From contig JAVTVY010008156.1 in assembly GCA_036873755.1 (NCBI GenBank), positions 426,131-490,130 on the forward strand: a DNA stretch of 64,000 nucleotides. Direction: 5' to 3'. The position numbers and the translations under genes were made by a program. Shown here piece by piece: positions 21,894 to 34,924 of the stretch. The stretch's first letter is position 1. The number at the start of each line of letters is the position of its first letter. The DNA is from Hanleya hanleyi (lineage: Eukaryota; Mollusca; Polyplacophora; Lepidopleurida; Hanleyidae). The notes beneath the pieces were generated by a model, which ran no database searches, had not been told where the DNA came from, and saw only the letters and a program-made list of their open reading frames with translations.

Positions 21894-24800
21894 ACCAAAA
21901 CCGAACTAAGCTCAACATAGAGTCTCGTACCATAAGTTTGAAAACATCCAGCAATATCCACTAAGATGGTCGCCATTGTAGAACTTGCTTCGTAATCTGT
22001 ATTCAGAAAACGAGCGACAAGTTCGTGTCACACCTTGGCACGGACTCCCGAAAAAAGCTTAAAAATGATATATAACATTACTATATGTTCTCAGATGACT
22101 ATTTAAAGAGCGAAAAATGTTTGCATCGTTGCACATTTTGCTATATACATGTACCGTATATGTCTATTTTCTCTTCCCTCATTACGTGTTTCTAAGTGGT
22201 AGACGAAGCGAACTTCGTTTGTAAATAGAGATATATTTTATCACGCCAGGCTTTTGTTATCTGTTCACACCAAGTTTGCATTCAACTGAGTTCACCTGGT
22301 AAAACGGCAGATGAACTACCGTACGGAACTGATGGATAGAAACAATTCTTCTTCATGGACAACAAAATCGACAACCAACACGCGCACGTCTAGATTCATG
22401 TGGCCGTCATCTGGCTGTTTGGATGTTACCTTTCATCAACCTATAGTCAGAAAACAACTATAAGAGAGCAATTCAGCCGAAACATTTATTTAAAAGTTCC
22501 AACCGGAGCTATATTAGTAAAATCACTCATCCGATTATTGCTATTGCTTCACCCTGGTCCATTTATCTGGCTAATCCATAAAAATCCTATATCCCGATTT
22601 ATCCGATCATCCTTGTTGCGGCAATTTTTCTTCGTTATTGTTGTTAGAAACTGAATTATTGTTTACATGCAAAGCAACAAACGTCATTTTGACGGTATAA
22701 ATGTGAGTAGTGATCTGCCTTCAATCTGGTCATTAATCTGGTAATCTATGATTTGTCAGACATGTAACAACTAAGTCTGTAAGCTGAATGTAATCAATAT
22801 TCTGATGAATAGTGAGACTGGGATGGTTTTTATATCTTGCTTTTTGTCGAATTCCCACTAGATCGAAGAACCCTACCCTTTGAGCTAGAGGGCTGAAACT
22901 TACCACACTATACTCTTGGATCAAGCCCTACAAGAAAATGTAAAAAAAATTCAAGATGGCTGCTTTGATGACGTCACAGTGACGTCAGTTTCAAAAACGG
23001 CATTTTTTGGTCGATTTTCAGTCAGATTTTTCGATTTTTTTATTTATGCAATTTCTGGGCAAAAACTGCATGATAACTTAAAAAATATTAATGTGATGTG
23101 AAATAAAATAGCTTTTGCCCGCTTTTCATCGCGGAAAAGCAGAAATTTTGAAGAAATATGAAAAAACATCACTTTTCTGGGACCCCGCGTGGCCGCCATC
23201 TTGAATTGTCCGATGATACTCTGCTAGGGCGGTTATGCAAACAGGCTCAAAATGACCCCAATATGATAAACTATAAAGTCACGGAGTTTCAGCTCTCCAT
23301 TTTTTGTCGTTCCGGAGATAGCTCAGAAAGTTTGGTAGGGGGGCCATTTCGGCACCCCCGCCCCCCCCCCCGAGGCCAAGTAGGGTTAAGTTAGACTTAA
23401 CTTGCCCGTCCAATATGTAATAAGCAAACTTCAAAGAGTGCAAAGCGGCACCCTCCACAATTATTTACCGAAGGATCTTTCGAGGCAATCAGCCAGAATC
23501 ATCACTAGTAATGGTTCGTTTGACAAAGGCGAGCCATGACGGAAGACGAGGACCAACCGTTTTATTGAATACTTCGTCCGTATTCGTTAGGAGATTATTA
23601 AGGCCACCCCCCCCCCCCCCCCCCCCGAAGAGGAGGGGACCTTCTTAGAATGGGTTTAGTCTATGGGCCAGTCGCCAAAGCAGAATTCAGAGTTAAAACC
23701 CCTGGACAAAATGTAGAGAAGGTTTAGATCTAGCTTGGGCTCAAGCCTAAATTGTTCATCTAAAATTCTAAATCGAAAGTTTGAAAAAAGACATTTAACA
23801 GCAACTGCGCGAAAACGTCTTTGCGCATACTGTAATATGGGATAGTCTCGCGAGACTTTTACGAGAAAAATTCATACAGCCTTTTCTCTGAGATAGCCTG
23901 GCAATCGGAAGCCCTCAAAGATTTAACATAGCAAAGTCACAAGAGGGTTCGGGTTCCCGACATCAGGCCACATGGCGGCCTCGTGGTGATTTGGTCAGGG
24001 AAAAGAAAACACAGTACTCTGCCGAATAAACGAGAAAGGAATAATATTCAATCAAGGTTGCCAATGGTGTGAAGCACGTTTGCAGTACGGAATAGTTCTT
24101 GAGGATAAAATATTTGTGTCTTTGCTGATGCACGACCATCGTGGCAGCGAGGCATAACAGGTTGAACAGGCCGGTTGAAGTGATAACAGGTGATCTTTGA
24201 TCAAGTTTTTTGTGAATTCATTCGTTGTCGATCTGATACCAAGTTTATTCACGGAAAGAAGTCATACCATTTGGTTATACCTATTGGTTATAATCCCCAG
24301 AAGGGAAGATGGTGGCTGTCTTCGCTAAGACGGCAACGTGGAGCAGACAGCATGTCAATCTGCCCCGAGTTACACAACAACAACATCATCAATGACAAGT
24401 TACACTTCTCATTCGTTTTTCCGATATTATTGCATTCGACAATGCAAGCGGGGATAAATTGTCCGCTCACAATAACAAAAAACGCTTTCCGGCCAACCGA
24501 CCCAAATTCACTGACCATGGCCTGTTACCCAAACAAACAGGTTTTTAATTTAGGCCCGACCAGCGCACCTGGAGTATGGATTCCCGAGCTACAAAATTGT
24601 CTGGTACCCGGTTTTCTTCATAAATTGATTCTGTATGACAACAATTTCTGATTTTGTTTTCGTTTTAGTGGAGTCGGAGGTCATGCAGGTAGTTTACTTG
24701 ATGATCTTTTTACTAGAGAAATGAGGATGTTATCAAACTGTATTTTCATGCGAAAAAAAACCAACAGGACACATTGATCAGGTGAACAAAATTGTTTATT

Positions 24801-25180
24801 ACTGTGAATCTAGATACTGTTCTTAGTTCTTGTTAGTGAGTTTTGCCACGATGCTTGTCCCATCCATTCCCAATAGCTATCAATAAATATATTTGGCAAG
24901 GGTATCTATTTTCCGAAAAATACTGAACCTTTGTTTGTCTTTCCCGGCATATAGAAACGAAATTATTTGTAAAAAACGGGCACCTGTCCGTCTTTAACAT
25001 GCAAATCTTTCCGCACATCTGTTCTATTGTTCTTAGTTTTCATTGGCGACTGTTTAATGTATCTGTCACGGAGGCATTGCCTGTGACGAGCCTGGTGAGT
25101 AAAGATGCGAATCTTCTGGTTTAATATTGTGTATTAAATAAACGAGCTTTCACTGAACCCACCCACTGCCCTCGGGGGCA
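21894..25180. other. Gene-poor region
   Basis: No gene is supported. Contents include two CRE-like palindromes (22969-22987), segments containing 'aagatggc'/'ggccgccatcttgaa' at about 22950-23200, and C-rich tracts (23355-23375 and 23607-23625). ORFs such as 24190-24651 (153 codons) have no recognisable motif. Confidence 0.5.
22969..22987. promoter_or_regulatory. Paired CRE-like palindromes
   Basis: TGACGTCA-cag-TGACGTCA: two perfect cAMP-response-element octamers 3 bp apart. The sequence match is exact. Function is not shown, and the surrounding sequence looks like a dispersed repeat. Confidence 0.35.
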
Positions 25181-25304
25181 TGTCCCTACCCCAGGGGATC
25201 TGAACCGACCCTCATACGCCACGGATTAAGGAGTGAACCCCACATGAGCCGACCCTTAAGAAGTGAAACCCACATGAGCCGGCCCTCATACGCCACGGAT
25301 TTCA

Positions 25305-25645
25305 CCCCATGGCTCATTCACCCCATGGGTTAGTTTATAGGGATAGAGAGATCGTGTGCCCTTTCTATACTACTCATCGCGCATGCGCAGTCGACCCATT
25401 ATATTGTAGGGTGCAAGCCTGGCCCATGGAATCTCAGGTAGCGAAAACCCCAGGTCTCGCGGCCAACCCTATCCCGCGCCACACCTATAGGAATAGGGAG
25501 ATCGCGTGCCCTTTCTATACTTCTACTCATCCCACATGCGCAGTCGACCCATTCTACTGTAGGGTGAAAGCCTGGTCCATGGAATCTCAGGTAGCGAAAA
25601 CCCTAGGTCTCTCGCCCCAGCCTATCCCGCGCCACACCTATGCGA
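25305..25645 (+). repeat. Tandem pair of a ~170-bp repeat
   Basis: Two copies carry the blocks ccctttctatac, gcgcagtcgacccatt, atggaatctcaggtagcg and cctatcccgcgccacac. The same tandem pair recurs at 31990-32350. Both pairs are followed by gtgagtaaag + gaggagg-rich sequence and 'gacacgccacggattatact', so the composite forms one dispersed element. Confidence 0.85.
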
Positions 25646-25649
25646 CCCC

Positions 25650-25800
25650 GCTGCGTAGTGAGTAAAGTGGAGGAAGGAGGAGGAGGAGTAGGTGAGTAAA
25701 GTGGAGGAAGAGTAGGACACGCCACGGGTACAGTGAGTAAAGTGGAGGAGGAGGAGTAGGTGAGTAAAGTGGAGGAGTAGGACACGCCACGGATTATACT
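25650..25800 (+). repeat. GAGGAG-rich repeat with gacacgccacgg
   Basis: Repeats of 'gtgagtaaagtggaggaag' with gag/gta variants end in acacgccacggattatact + agggaga. The matching block is at 32365-32445. Confidence 0.75.
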
Positions 25801-26225
25801 AGGGAGATAATGCAATCCTACATGTACATAATATCTGTACCAGTTTAAAATGTTGGGTGGTCTTCCGAAGTCAAGAGAAGTGCGTATACCACTACCAGCA
25901 CAAAAAAGTATGTTTCGATCATATGTCCTATTTGTTTAACCCACGTATGAGAACAGTTGAGTCCACAAGATGGTACGGGCAGGAAGTTCATCTATAGGAC
26001 TAATCGGATGCTGGGGAGGGATGTCTCTGTCTTTGACGCTGCAAAAGCGTCAAACAGGGATATTTCGCTAGGAAATTGCGGAGCTTGTCCGGGAAACATC
26101 GACATGCATGTTTATTTGTTTGTTTCATTTGTTCTTTTATATTGTTTTTCTTTTGTGGCGGAACACCAGCTGTGAGAATGTTTACCAACAGCATGGCGAG
26201 AGAACCGTTCTTACTGACATACACC

Positions 26226-26592
26226 GCACTGCCGTGGTCTAATGGTTAGAGCGTCTGCCTCGTGAGCGGTGGGTACTGGGTTTGATCCCAGGCCGTGTCA
26301 TATCAAAGACTTTCGAAATGGAACTAGTTGCTTCCAGGCTTACGCTCAGCATTAAGAGCATATAACAAGGACTAGTTCGCTCGGTGTCAGTATAATGTGA
26401 CTTAGTGGGGTGTCATTTCTGCCAACGGCATGATATTTCAGTGAGACAGCACTATAAAATGGCAGCATTAGATATGCTCTGTTACAAGTACAACTCTTTC
26501 CCTCTCATCCCTTCCCTTCCCCGTCGTGATACAGTTGGAACAATGTTGGATGCGACGTTAAACCCTATTCACTCACTCACTCACTCACCCAC
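26226..26592 (+). mobile_element. tRNA-derived SINE, apparently full length
   Basis: The head has RNA polymerase III box A (tggtctaatggttagagcg) and box B (gggtttgatccc). A conserved-looking central part follows (cagtgagacagcactataaa), then a 3' end (gatgcgacgttaaaccctat) with (cact)n. It is flanked by an imperfect target duplication: ttactgacatacaccg before and ttattaacatacaccg after. The tRNA part is not a functional tRNA because it lacks a clear cloverleaf 3' half. The tail sequence is the source of the insertions at 12256, 15091 and 17935 and the fragment at 30668. Confidence 0.85.
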
Positions 26593-27050
26593 TTATTAAC
26601 ATACACCGATCTGAGGCAATGGAGTTCTGTTTGGATGGAACTCGAGCGATTAAGTAATTTAAACACATTAGTTGTATGTCAAATCATCGCATACATCGCG
26701 AAAGCATTATTTGGATTCAGTTTTTGGGTTGTTTCAGGTAGAAATTATTAGATTTTTATAAAAATTTTATACTCAACTGAAAGGATATGTTGGCCTGGCC
26801 TGGCAATGTTAAACAATTATCCCAGACTGATAAATTAATGGCTTCCCACGATGATATAAATATTATACAAAAATAGCGTAAACTACGAAAGAGGGATTGT
26901 TCTGCAATCACGAAAGTAAAATAGTACGACAAGGCGGCATTTTTGTCTATACATTGTGCGGTTGAAATCGAAAAACATAAATGTCCTAAAAATAATTGTT
27001 TTTTTAATGTAACGGCAGGAGAAAATATATGTACACAATATGTGAAAGTT

Positions 27051-27365
27051 CTACCTCGATTGGGTTATGACTATGATTATGACGTGAATTGAAATTGAAA
27101 TCCACAGCATGCGCTATTTCGTGAAAAAGGGGTCTAAATCGAGTCATTTAAACACACATTTAGACATGAAGGACCCCTTGGACTAAATGCCATTTAACCT
27201 AGTCAAGTGTGGTGGAATTATATCTCTACTGCTGGAAAAACCTTTTTTGACGAAGGGATCGCCTAAATGTTTGTCTTCAAAAGACCCCTTTTTCACGAAA
27301 TAGCACATGCTGTAGATTTCAATTTCATGTCATAACCATAATCATGAATCAGTCGAGCCAATCTG
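27051..27365. repeat. Foldback (hairpin) repeat
   Basis: The arms at about 27051-27143 (gtgaattgaaattgaaatcc, catgcgctatttcgtgaaaa) and about 27284-27365 (tttcacgaaatagcacatgc, gatttcaatttcatgtcata) are imperfect reverse complements around a ~140-bp loop. The next ~45 bp (about 27366-27411) are repeated inverted at about 30130-30180 (gataagctccaaagtag). Confidence 0.75.
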
Positions 27366-27416
27366 TCCATTTTAATTTGTTATCTACTTTGGAGCTTGTC
27401 AAAAATCAGTAGTTAA

Positions 27417-29410
27417 GGGATCGTTTCCATTAATCGTTTTTCTTCAGTCGCGATTTTTCTTCAATTTTCTCGATTGAAAAACGATCAATCGCGAATCAGT
27501 CGCGAGGATATCGAGAAAAAAAATGAGAAAAAACGATTGAACCTTTTCTGGAAAAAAACATTCTCTCGCGATATCGTTTTTGAATCGTTTACCTATGCGC
27601 GATCCGTTCTTGATCGCGAATCGTCAATCGCGAGAGAATCGTTTTTTGCAAGGCGCGAGAGAATCGTGAGGCGGAGTGATATTTGACACATAGGCCGTGT
27701 TGCCGTCGTACGCCGCTCTATCCGCGAACTGGGAACTACATGTAATGTTGATTGCGGATTTGTCGATGGAAAAACTTATATTACTATACTATACTGTATA
27801 AATGCGTAAGATAACCGAATAATATATATGATTCACGATCTATAGTCTCCTACAAGCCGAAGTAGGGCGTATGCTGGAAATATCTTTTCATATTCCTGTA
27901 ACATGCTTCCTGTGACGTTCGCGCTCAGATTTACTCTGGCGAAGCGTAAATGACAAAATTACATGTTTATTCAATAATCGTGTGAGTCGACAATGTATTA
28001 ATGATACAGGATGATAGTCACAATATCTTGTTTTGTAAATACCGGGTACAGGTCATAAGTGGATTTGAGTTCGTTGATTGCATTATGAGAATGATTACGG
28101 CACAGGCTTGATAGAGGTGTGAATGGGCGCATGGCGATAACCCAGAACAGCTTAGCCCTCCAGCCGAGAATTTCTAGGTTAATTAAGGCGAAAAATAGTG
28201 TAATTAAATATGTATATTTTGTTATAGTAAAACATACATTAGGAAAGGGTATCCATTCATGTTTTGGTACAGTTTTTAAACTATTGAGATGTGAATAAGT
28301 TCAAAAAATCATCATCAAGTTAATTTTATTTATTATAAGAATATTCGCGGCAGTGATTTCATATTTCTATCTAATACATATCTTTTTGATTGAATCGCAT
28401 ATAACAGTTGGATTCGCATATGTACAATACTTTTTATTTTAATTTTATATTTTGATAAATGAACTATGAATGATTCCAAAGGGAAGCTCAAGCCAAAAAC
28501 CAACTGAATATTATATAATTTCATCTCTTACTGGATTAACCAGTTGTGAAATTTTTTACAAATAGCCCGCGCTATATATTAATAATTAAGTGCTTGCGAA
28601 GACTGAAAAGCCCCGTATGACAATGTTATATTCAATACAGCGCCATCTATCTACACAAGGAAAATGGTGATCGTAGGACAAAAAACCACGTGTACAGCGA
28701 AAATCTGATGAATCAACTCAAAGTTTCAGCCCGCACAGATGCCAAAAACGTTCACGAAAAATACTACACAAGAAATCTGGAATAATACCAGCTTTAAAAC
28801 ACAGAAATACCCAAAATAATAGACGAAATTGCAAGTGCAAATGACCCAATCTGACCATATCCGGGCCTGTGTCCCGTACAAAATATATGTAAATATGAAG
28901 TTATAATTATATGCATAACCATTATTCCTATGTATAGATATTGTTTTTCAGTTTCTTTCAATATCCCCATCGTATCTATATAACCGTCAACTGTACAGAA
29001 ACACGCTATAGTTTTACACTAGGCAAAGAATGGAAAAGGAAGAAGAAAATATGATCGAACTTTATATAGTCTGACTGAAGTGTTAGAAACTCGAACGTGT
29101 ATGCGGGTCAGTCAGGCTGAACCAATGGCGTACTACTTTCGGCTATAATCCTCAATCGTTTTTTTTTTCAATCGTTTATATTTTCTCGATTAAAAAGCGA
29201 TTGAATCGCGATATCGCTTTTTATTCGCGAGAATTTTCTCGATTGAAAAACGATTGCCGACAGAAAAAAAAAACATTCGAACAGCGATCGCGAATGAATC
29301 GTTTATTTTGAAGAAAAAAAACCATTCCCTCGCGCCTTGGAAAATGGCGACTTCGAGAAAATTTGACGAAATAAACGATTCATTCGCGAACGATAATAGG
29401 AAACGGTGCC
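27417..29410. mobile_element. PIF/Harbinger-like non-autonomous DNA transposon, ~2.0 kb
   Basis: The left end GGGATCGTTTCCATTAATCG and the right end (reverse complement) GGCACCGTTTCCTATTATCG form terminal inverted repeats, flanked by TAA at 27414-27416 and 29411-29413. A 3-bp TWA duplication is typical of PIF/Harbinger. The ~250 bp inside each end are densely packed with short palindromic words around TCGCGA and CGATTG/CAATCG. No transposase ORF is present. The family is inferred from duplication length and end sequence only. Confidence 0.7.
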
Positions 29411-29574
29411 TAACTCTGTACAAACGGAACAACCAGTACTCATTGATATCGATTATAGTACAACGCATATAAGGGAAGTGGGAAGAGGTGCCGACATACT
29501 GACGGAGCCACATGACTTCATAGTATAGTCTTTTAGTTAACCTATTCTAAAGCACATACCAAGAATCTAACGAT

Positions 29575-29770
29575 TCGTGATATGTGTTGTATCTCGGGTA
29601 CGCTTTTATTGTACCTGTTCATGTGGCAACTTGGATGACATGACCGCACGGCCCCTAGCACCGGCATAAGCGTTATAAAATACAAATCTATAGAGAGCTA
29701 TGATGGAAATGCTGTGACAACTCGTACACTGGGGATTGGTGAGCTGTATCGCCATGACGGCATTTAACAC
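29575..29770 (+). repeat. Dispersed repeat family A, copy 1
   Basis: This copy shares tgttgtatctcgggtacgct, ttgtacctgttcatg and acggcccctagcaccgg with copies at about 31620-31860 (+) and 33840-34090 (-). It lies just outside the right end of the Harbinger-like element. Confidence 0.6.
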
Positions 29771-30660
29771 AAAAGACTAGTCTGTAAGGCCCGTTGTTAA
29801 AAAAGGTTAACAATGGAGGTGTACGGTCACGGAGGTGTGTGCGGTTTATCATTCAGCAATTTCACTGGGCATGGGATATAAGCGACACTACAACGGACCG
29901 CCTGTTATTAGACATCAATGACCTTTGTGCTGGTGATCATGAAGACAGTATGACGTCTCCCTATGTAATTGAGACCGGGAACATAAAACAACCGTACTGG
30001 AGTTTTATATGTAGAGAATTACAAAGTTATTTCAAGCGTGATATATTGTCGATATCCCGAAGAAATAGTAGGCATTTTGTAGAGTTCAGTTTGTTCCACA
30101 CGCTGCAGAAAGGAAAATTTATGCGGAATTAACTATTGGTTTTTGATAAGCTCCAAAGTAGACGACTAATCAAAATGGACAGACTATACCTCGATTGTGT
30201 CATATTCAACGGTGGTTTACATTGTTGATCCTATACCTCCGACATCCGAACAGTTAACAACTGCTTTCTGTCTCTCATTACGACAGAACGGGACTTTCGT
30301 CAATATATGGGAGCCAAGTTTTCTCAATGCAGTGAAATTTCGTACAACATCAGAACATTATTTGCGCATATTTATCTTGTGCTTGGATGTCTGATTCGAA
30401 TAACAACGAAAATCCAACCAAATCATGGTTTAAATTCACTAAAAAAAATTCGCTCTGACAATTTTGCATGTTTTATTATGACCTCATAGCAGCAAGTCCG
30501 AACGTCACTGTTCTTTGAAAATAACATGCGATGTATTGAATACTTTCTTTGGTTCTAAAAAGATTTTCTTTAAAATTCAGAATAAAATTGCACAAATTAC
30601 ATATAGACACTCCGAGGAATTTCACTGCTCTGAACGTTCGTGACATGACTAAAAAATTGT

Positions 30661-30705
30661 TGAAAATGACGTTAAATCCTACTCACTCACCCACTTACTC
30701 ACTGC
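30661..30705 (+). mobile_element. SINE 3'-tail fragment
   Basis: 'tgacgttaaatcctactcac' followed by cactcacccactta is a diverged copy of the 3' end of the SINE at 26226-26592. The head is missing. Confidence 0.65.
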
Positions 30706-30875
30706 TCTGAAACAAATTCGCTCCGATATATTGCCGAAAATCCCTTCCCTCATAATGTGGGACAGACCGTACATACAAGCGTCTAGTCCGTCATTCAATA
30801 TTCAGCCATCGTCCATCAAAGAATTTTCGCGTCCAAAATCCAAAGACCTAATTCATATAATAGCATTAGCACCAA

Positions 30876-31470
30876 ATTAAAGATGTAATCAGCCTCAAAT
30901 CTGGGTTGAAGTCGATGCCTCTCAAACTCAGCGAAAGTGTCATATGTTACAACAGGTACAAAATGAAACACATTTGGCCACAAAAAACTAAACTTGTTTT
31001 TACCATTCACGAGTAAATACAAGGAGTTGATCTTTAAAAATAAACAGCATGGCATGCCGTTTAGTTTTCCACGGCCGTGTAAACAAGCGTATACACGTAT
31101 GGTGCATTCCACCAACGTATGCTATGCGACATCACCGAACCGTAGACACGAGCCATGACGTTATCCCTTGGCTGCAGCTGTGCAGCATTCAAATTCGTGA
31201 GCGTCGCCACGTCACTCATACATCACGCAGTGACGTCATTTTCCTCTCCGCGCACAACACACACTCAATGGCGAGACAGAAAAGCCGTCGAAGCGGGCAG
31301 AGTTACAAATTTCTCTGACAAGATATTCTTCCATTCGTTGTGTATGACGATCCCACTATCATCAAATATAATACATATGATGCTTTGGTAATCTTCCCTG
31401 CTGAAAAAACGCACAGGGGAGAGTTTACAAAATCCATCCATTTTGAGGCTGATTACATCTTTAAAAGAAT
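30876..31470. repeat. Small foldback repeat
   Basis: 'aagatgtaatcagcctcaaa' at about 30880-30900 is matched in reverse complement at about 31441-31461. It may be a short MITE-like structure. Further pairing of the arms is weak by eye. Confidence 0.4.
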
Positions 31471-31619
31471 AAATCATAGTATACATAACACTAGGCTAAT
31501 TTCCTGTAAGAGAGAAGCGGTCAACAGTGCTCAATGATGCCAGTAAGACATCATCATGTTCCAAAAATATCAAATCCGTATCGGTGATCAGTATTCTTAA
31601 TCTACATGATTTCATTTGT

Positions 31620-31860
31620 AAAGTCGTTGTCTATAGTATGATGTATCTCAGTCACGCTTTGATTGTGCCTGTTCATATGAACACTGTGATGATCTTGAAA
31701 TAGTCTGCATAGGTTCATACGGCCCCTAACCCCGGGGTAAGCGGAATCAGACACAAGTTACGAAACGTTACGCTCATATTTTGCTACAAGCATGCGATAT
31801 GTATCGACAAATTTGAGAAACTACGAGTAGAGGCGTTTGACGGTATAGCGCTGGTTTATA
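31620..31860 (+). repeat. Dispersed repeat family A, copy 2
   Basis: It shares ttgattgtgcctgttcat, gcggaatcagacacaagtta + cgaaacgt and gagtagaggcgtttg with the inverted copy at 33840-34090. Copies 2 and 3 could be the ends of one ~2.4-kb element or independent insertions. Confidence 0.75.
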
Positions 31861-31989
31861 GCGCTATAGGCAAGTCCTACTGGAATATTACTGTCCAGAA
31901 AGGGGTAGTTTACGATTTCGAAATTGTAATCATTTTTTTTGCCGTAAACTCGAAGAGAGATATAGTCGGCTTCATTTTTATAGAGACGA

Positions 31990-32445
31990 GTGCTCATTCA
32001 CCCCCATGCGTTCATTCATCCCCATGGGTTAGTTTATAGGGATAGGGAGATCGCGTGCCCTTTCTATACTACTCATCGCGCATGCGCAGTCGACCCATTC
32101 TACTGTAGGGTGAAAGCCTGGCCCATGGAATCTGAGGTAGCGAAAACCCCAGGTCTCTCGCCCACCCTATCCCGCGCCACACATATAGGGATAGGGAGAT
32201 CACGTGCCCTTTCTATACTACTCATCGCGCACTACTCATCGCGCATGCGCAGTCGACCCATTCTACTGTAGGGTGAAAGCCTGGCCCATGAAATCTCAGG
32301 TAGCGAAAACCCCAGGTTTCTCGCCCCATCCTATCCCGCGCCACACCTATGCGACCCGTTGTGCAGTGAGTAAAGCGGATTAGGAGGAGGAGTCGGAGGA
32401 GTAGGAGGAGGAGTCGGACACGCCACGGATTATACTAGGGAGATA
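31990..32445 (+). repeat. Second copy of the ~170-bp tandem repeat plus GAGGAG block
   Basis: Two copies of the unit described at 25305-25645, with an internal duplication of 'actactcatcgcgc' near 32215-32240. The gag/gga-rich block and acacgccacggattatact follow. Confidence 0.85.
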
Positions 32446-34924
32446 TATACAATCAGACCAGGATGTGAATGAATGGACCACAGTAGACAATTGTGGACTG
32501 AGCAGAAATAATCCAGGGAATTCCCTCTCTGACTGCACAAACCGGTTTACATGTATCAGATTTTCAAACAAATACAGGTTGACGACAGGGGTGTGACAAA
32601 CACGTCTTGGATAACTCTAAACAGATAGTCACTGCTCTAGTAGAAGAGACAATATAGAATTTTCTAATGTGACAAGGAACATTTTGAAAAAAAACTTTAT
32701 TTATTACACCAAACAATTAAAATACTCTTTCCCCTTACATGACTTTCAACATAATCCCCTCAACGTGTCAATGCCTGACCGTCTCTTTGGAGGAATACAG
32801 TGGAAAAGAACAGGCCTTCTCTGGTTAAGAAAAAACTAAGTTGTTTTAGTAAACAGCACATATTAACGATCCAGGTCCTCGCAATCTATTTTAATGAATT
32901 ACACATTCCAGAAAATGTAAAATGCTTCTACTCAGTATATGCAGTGTATGCGACAACACGTACAAAGGGATTTATGTAACGATCACCAGGCCTTGCTAGT
33001 TTCCCCGGGTCGATATTCAAATGCTACGGTAACCGTTGGGACTACCAAACTTTAGCCCTATGGCCAGATTTTGCTACAGGCAGTCTAAGCATTGCCTTTC
33101 TAACATTTAATAGCCACACATATATAAAGTTTTATCTGGCCCTTGCTGTGGATAGCAAAACCACGAGTCAACTCATTTCATCCCTGTATCTATAATGTCA
33201 GCTACCTAGGTGATGGTACCGACAATTTTATAATTAATACGATCATCCGTATCATACAATAATTCGTCTTATAAATTATTATTATTATTACACAGCGGTA
33301 TCTCTTACACATACAGATATTTACATGACTCTATTCAACGACAAAGCAAACCGACTGCATTTTTTTAAAGGTACAGCGTAACTAAAACGGTTAACAAAAG
33401 TTACGTCCCCTTACACGTACACGACATATACTATATGCTATCATATTCTATTATTCTTATGTTATGTGTAATTAATCTATTTAGTTCGCTATGAACTCTC
33501 GATTGTCGCGAGATCTGGCTCTCCGAGAATTTCTCATATTTCCGTTTCATTTCTTCAATGCTACGCTTTTGGTTTTTACGAAATATTGGATTGTTACATT
33601 ATATTCTAACATTGTTACTAATCCTAGTCCAGGCGAGTTTTCTCTCTTATACTTCGGCTTCCCAGATGGAAAAAAAAGAATGACCAGGGCTTTCTTTCAC
33701 GCCGAATCTACGACAACAGAGACGCTTACAACCTTCATATGAGGACCTGCATGCGGCGTTTGCATATCTCGCCTGGTAACATTTGCTGAATCATGTGCAG
33801 ACTGTGACGATTTTAGTCAAAGCCACTTAATATTATCGCAGAAACTTGTCAAACAGTGCTATACCACCAAACGCCTCTACTCAAATTTTCTCAAATTCTG
33901 TAATACAAATCGTACACTGACAGCAGAAAACCGTCGCATCGTACAAGATCTCTGGCGCTACGTTTCGTAACTTGTGTCTGATTCCGCTTAACAATGAACT
34001 AGAGGTCGTTTGAATATCATGTGTTTTACATCACAATTGCGTTCTAATGAACAGGCACAATCAAACCGTGACAGATACTTACTCCAGAAAACAACCTGGA
34101 AATTCATTTGATAAAATATAGTGGTCAGTGATTAGGATTTTATGTAAATAACATCAACATGTCTTGCTGACATCACCGTCCACCGCTTCTCCCGTGTGGG
34201 ACCCCATCTTGTGGTTTTGTTATCTCTATTTCATATACATTTTGGAGTGGTGCATAACGTCATATGGACTAGGCATTTGATCATTGACTCGAAAATGCTT
34301 TTATGAACAACGGCTGAATATTGAATGTTGGAACTAACGCTTGCTATCCAATGTGGTGAAGGTTCACACTGTTTTTCAACTTTCTTTGAGTGAGAGGTCG
34401 AAGGTTCTAATCAGGGTTCCGCCATTTATACTTTCGCATTCAGTTTTATTTCAATTAAGCCCTGAGACAGGTCAATACATATTTATTTTCCATGAACACT
34501 ATTTTACAGTATCCTTACATACCCACATGGTCTAGGATTTATGATATTTTCAATATGTTTTGTATTTCTATATTTTGTGCACATAAAGATATACTTATAG
34601 AAATGTGGAACTTGTGGCTGCATTATTTGTTTATTGTCGGCGACTAAAGAAAATATGTTCAACATCTTAGCTACAGTTTGCGTCGCGGAATGACAATAGT
34701 AACTAAAAAATAAACAAGAAAGGCATTCACCATCCTATAGATAACGTAATAGATTACGTCCATTGTGATGTAATAATCTCACTCTACGGGTTGGCCCTCG
34801 CTTCCAGAACCAGGTTTTTACAAAAAAAATGTACGCTAGTTTTAACTGGCTCATTGTCACACTGAAACAAATAGGACAACACACACAGGCAGACAGACAC
34901 ATACTTAATAGCCACAAAAAAAAC
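32446..34924. other. No gene seen; contains repeat A copy 3 (about 33840-34090, -)
   Basis: Unique AT-rich sequence. The inverted copy of repeat A (cgtaacttgtgtctgattcc at about 33965) is the only structured item. The 83-codon ORF at 33491-33742 shows no recognisable family. Confidence 0.55.

Noticed and set aside
24190..24651. 153-codon ORF as a gene
   Set aside because: No motif, no splice or promoter context, composition like neighbouring non-coding DNA.
26226..26300. tRNA gene
   Set aside because: Boxes A and B are present, but the sequence continues as a SINE with a target duplication and does not close a tRNA cloverleaf.
29794..30132. 112-codon ORF as a gene
   Set aside because: No recognisable family; flanked by dispersed repeats; length is within chance expectation.
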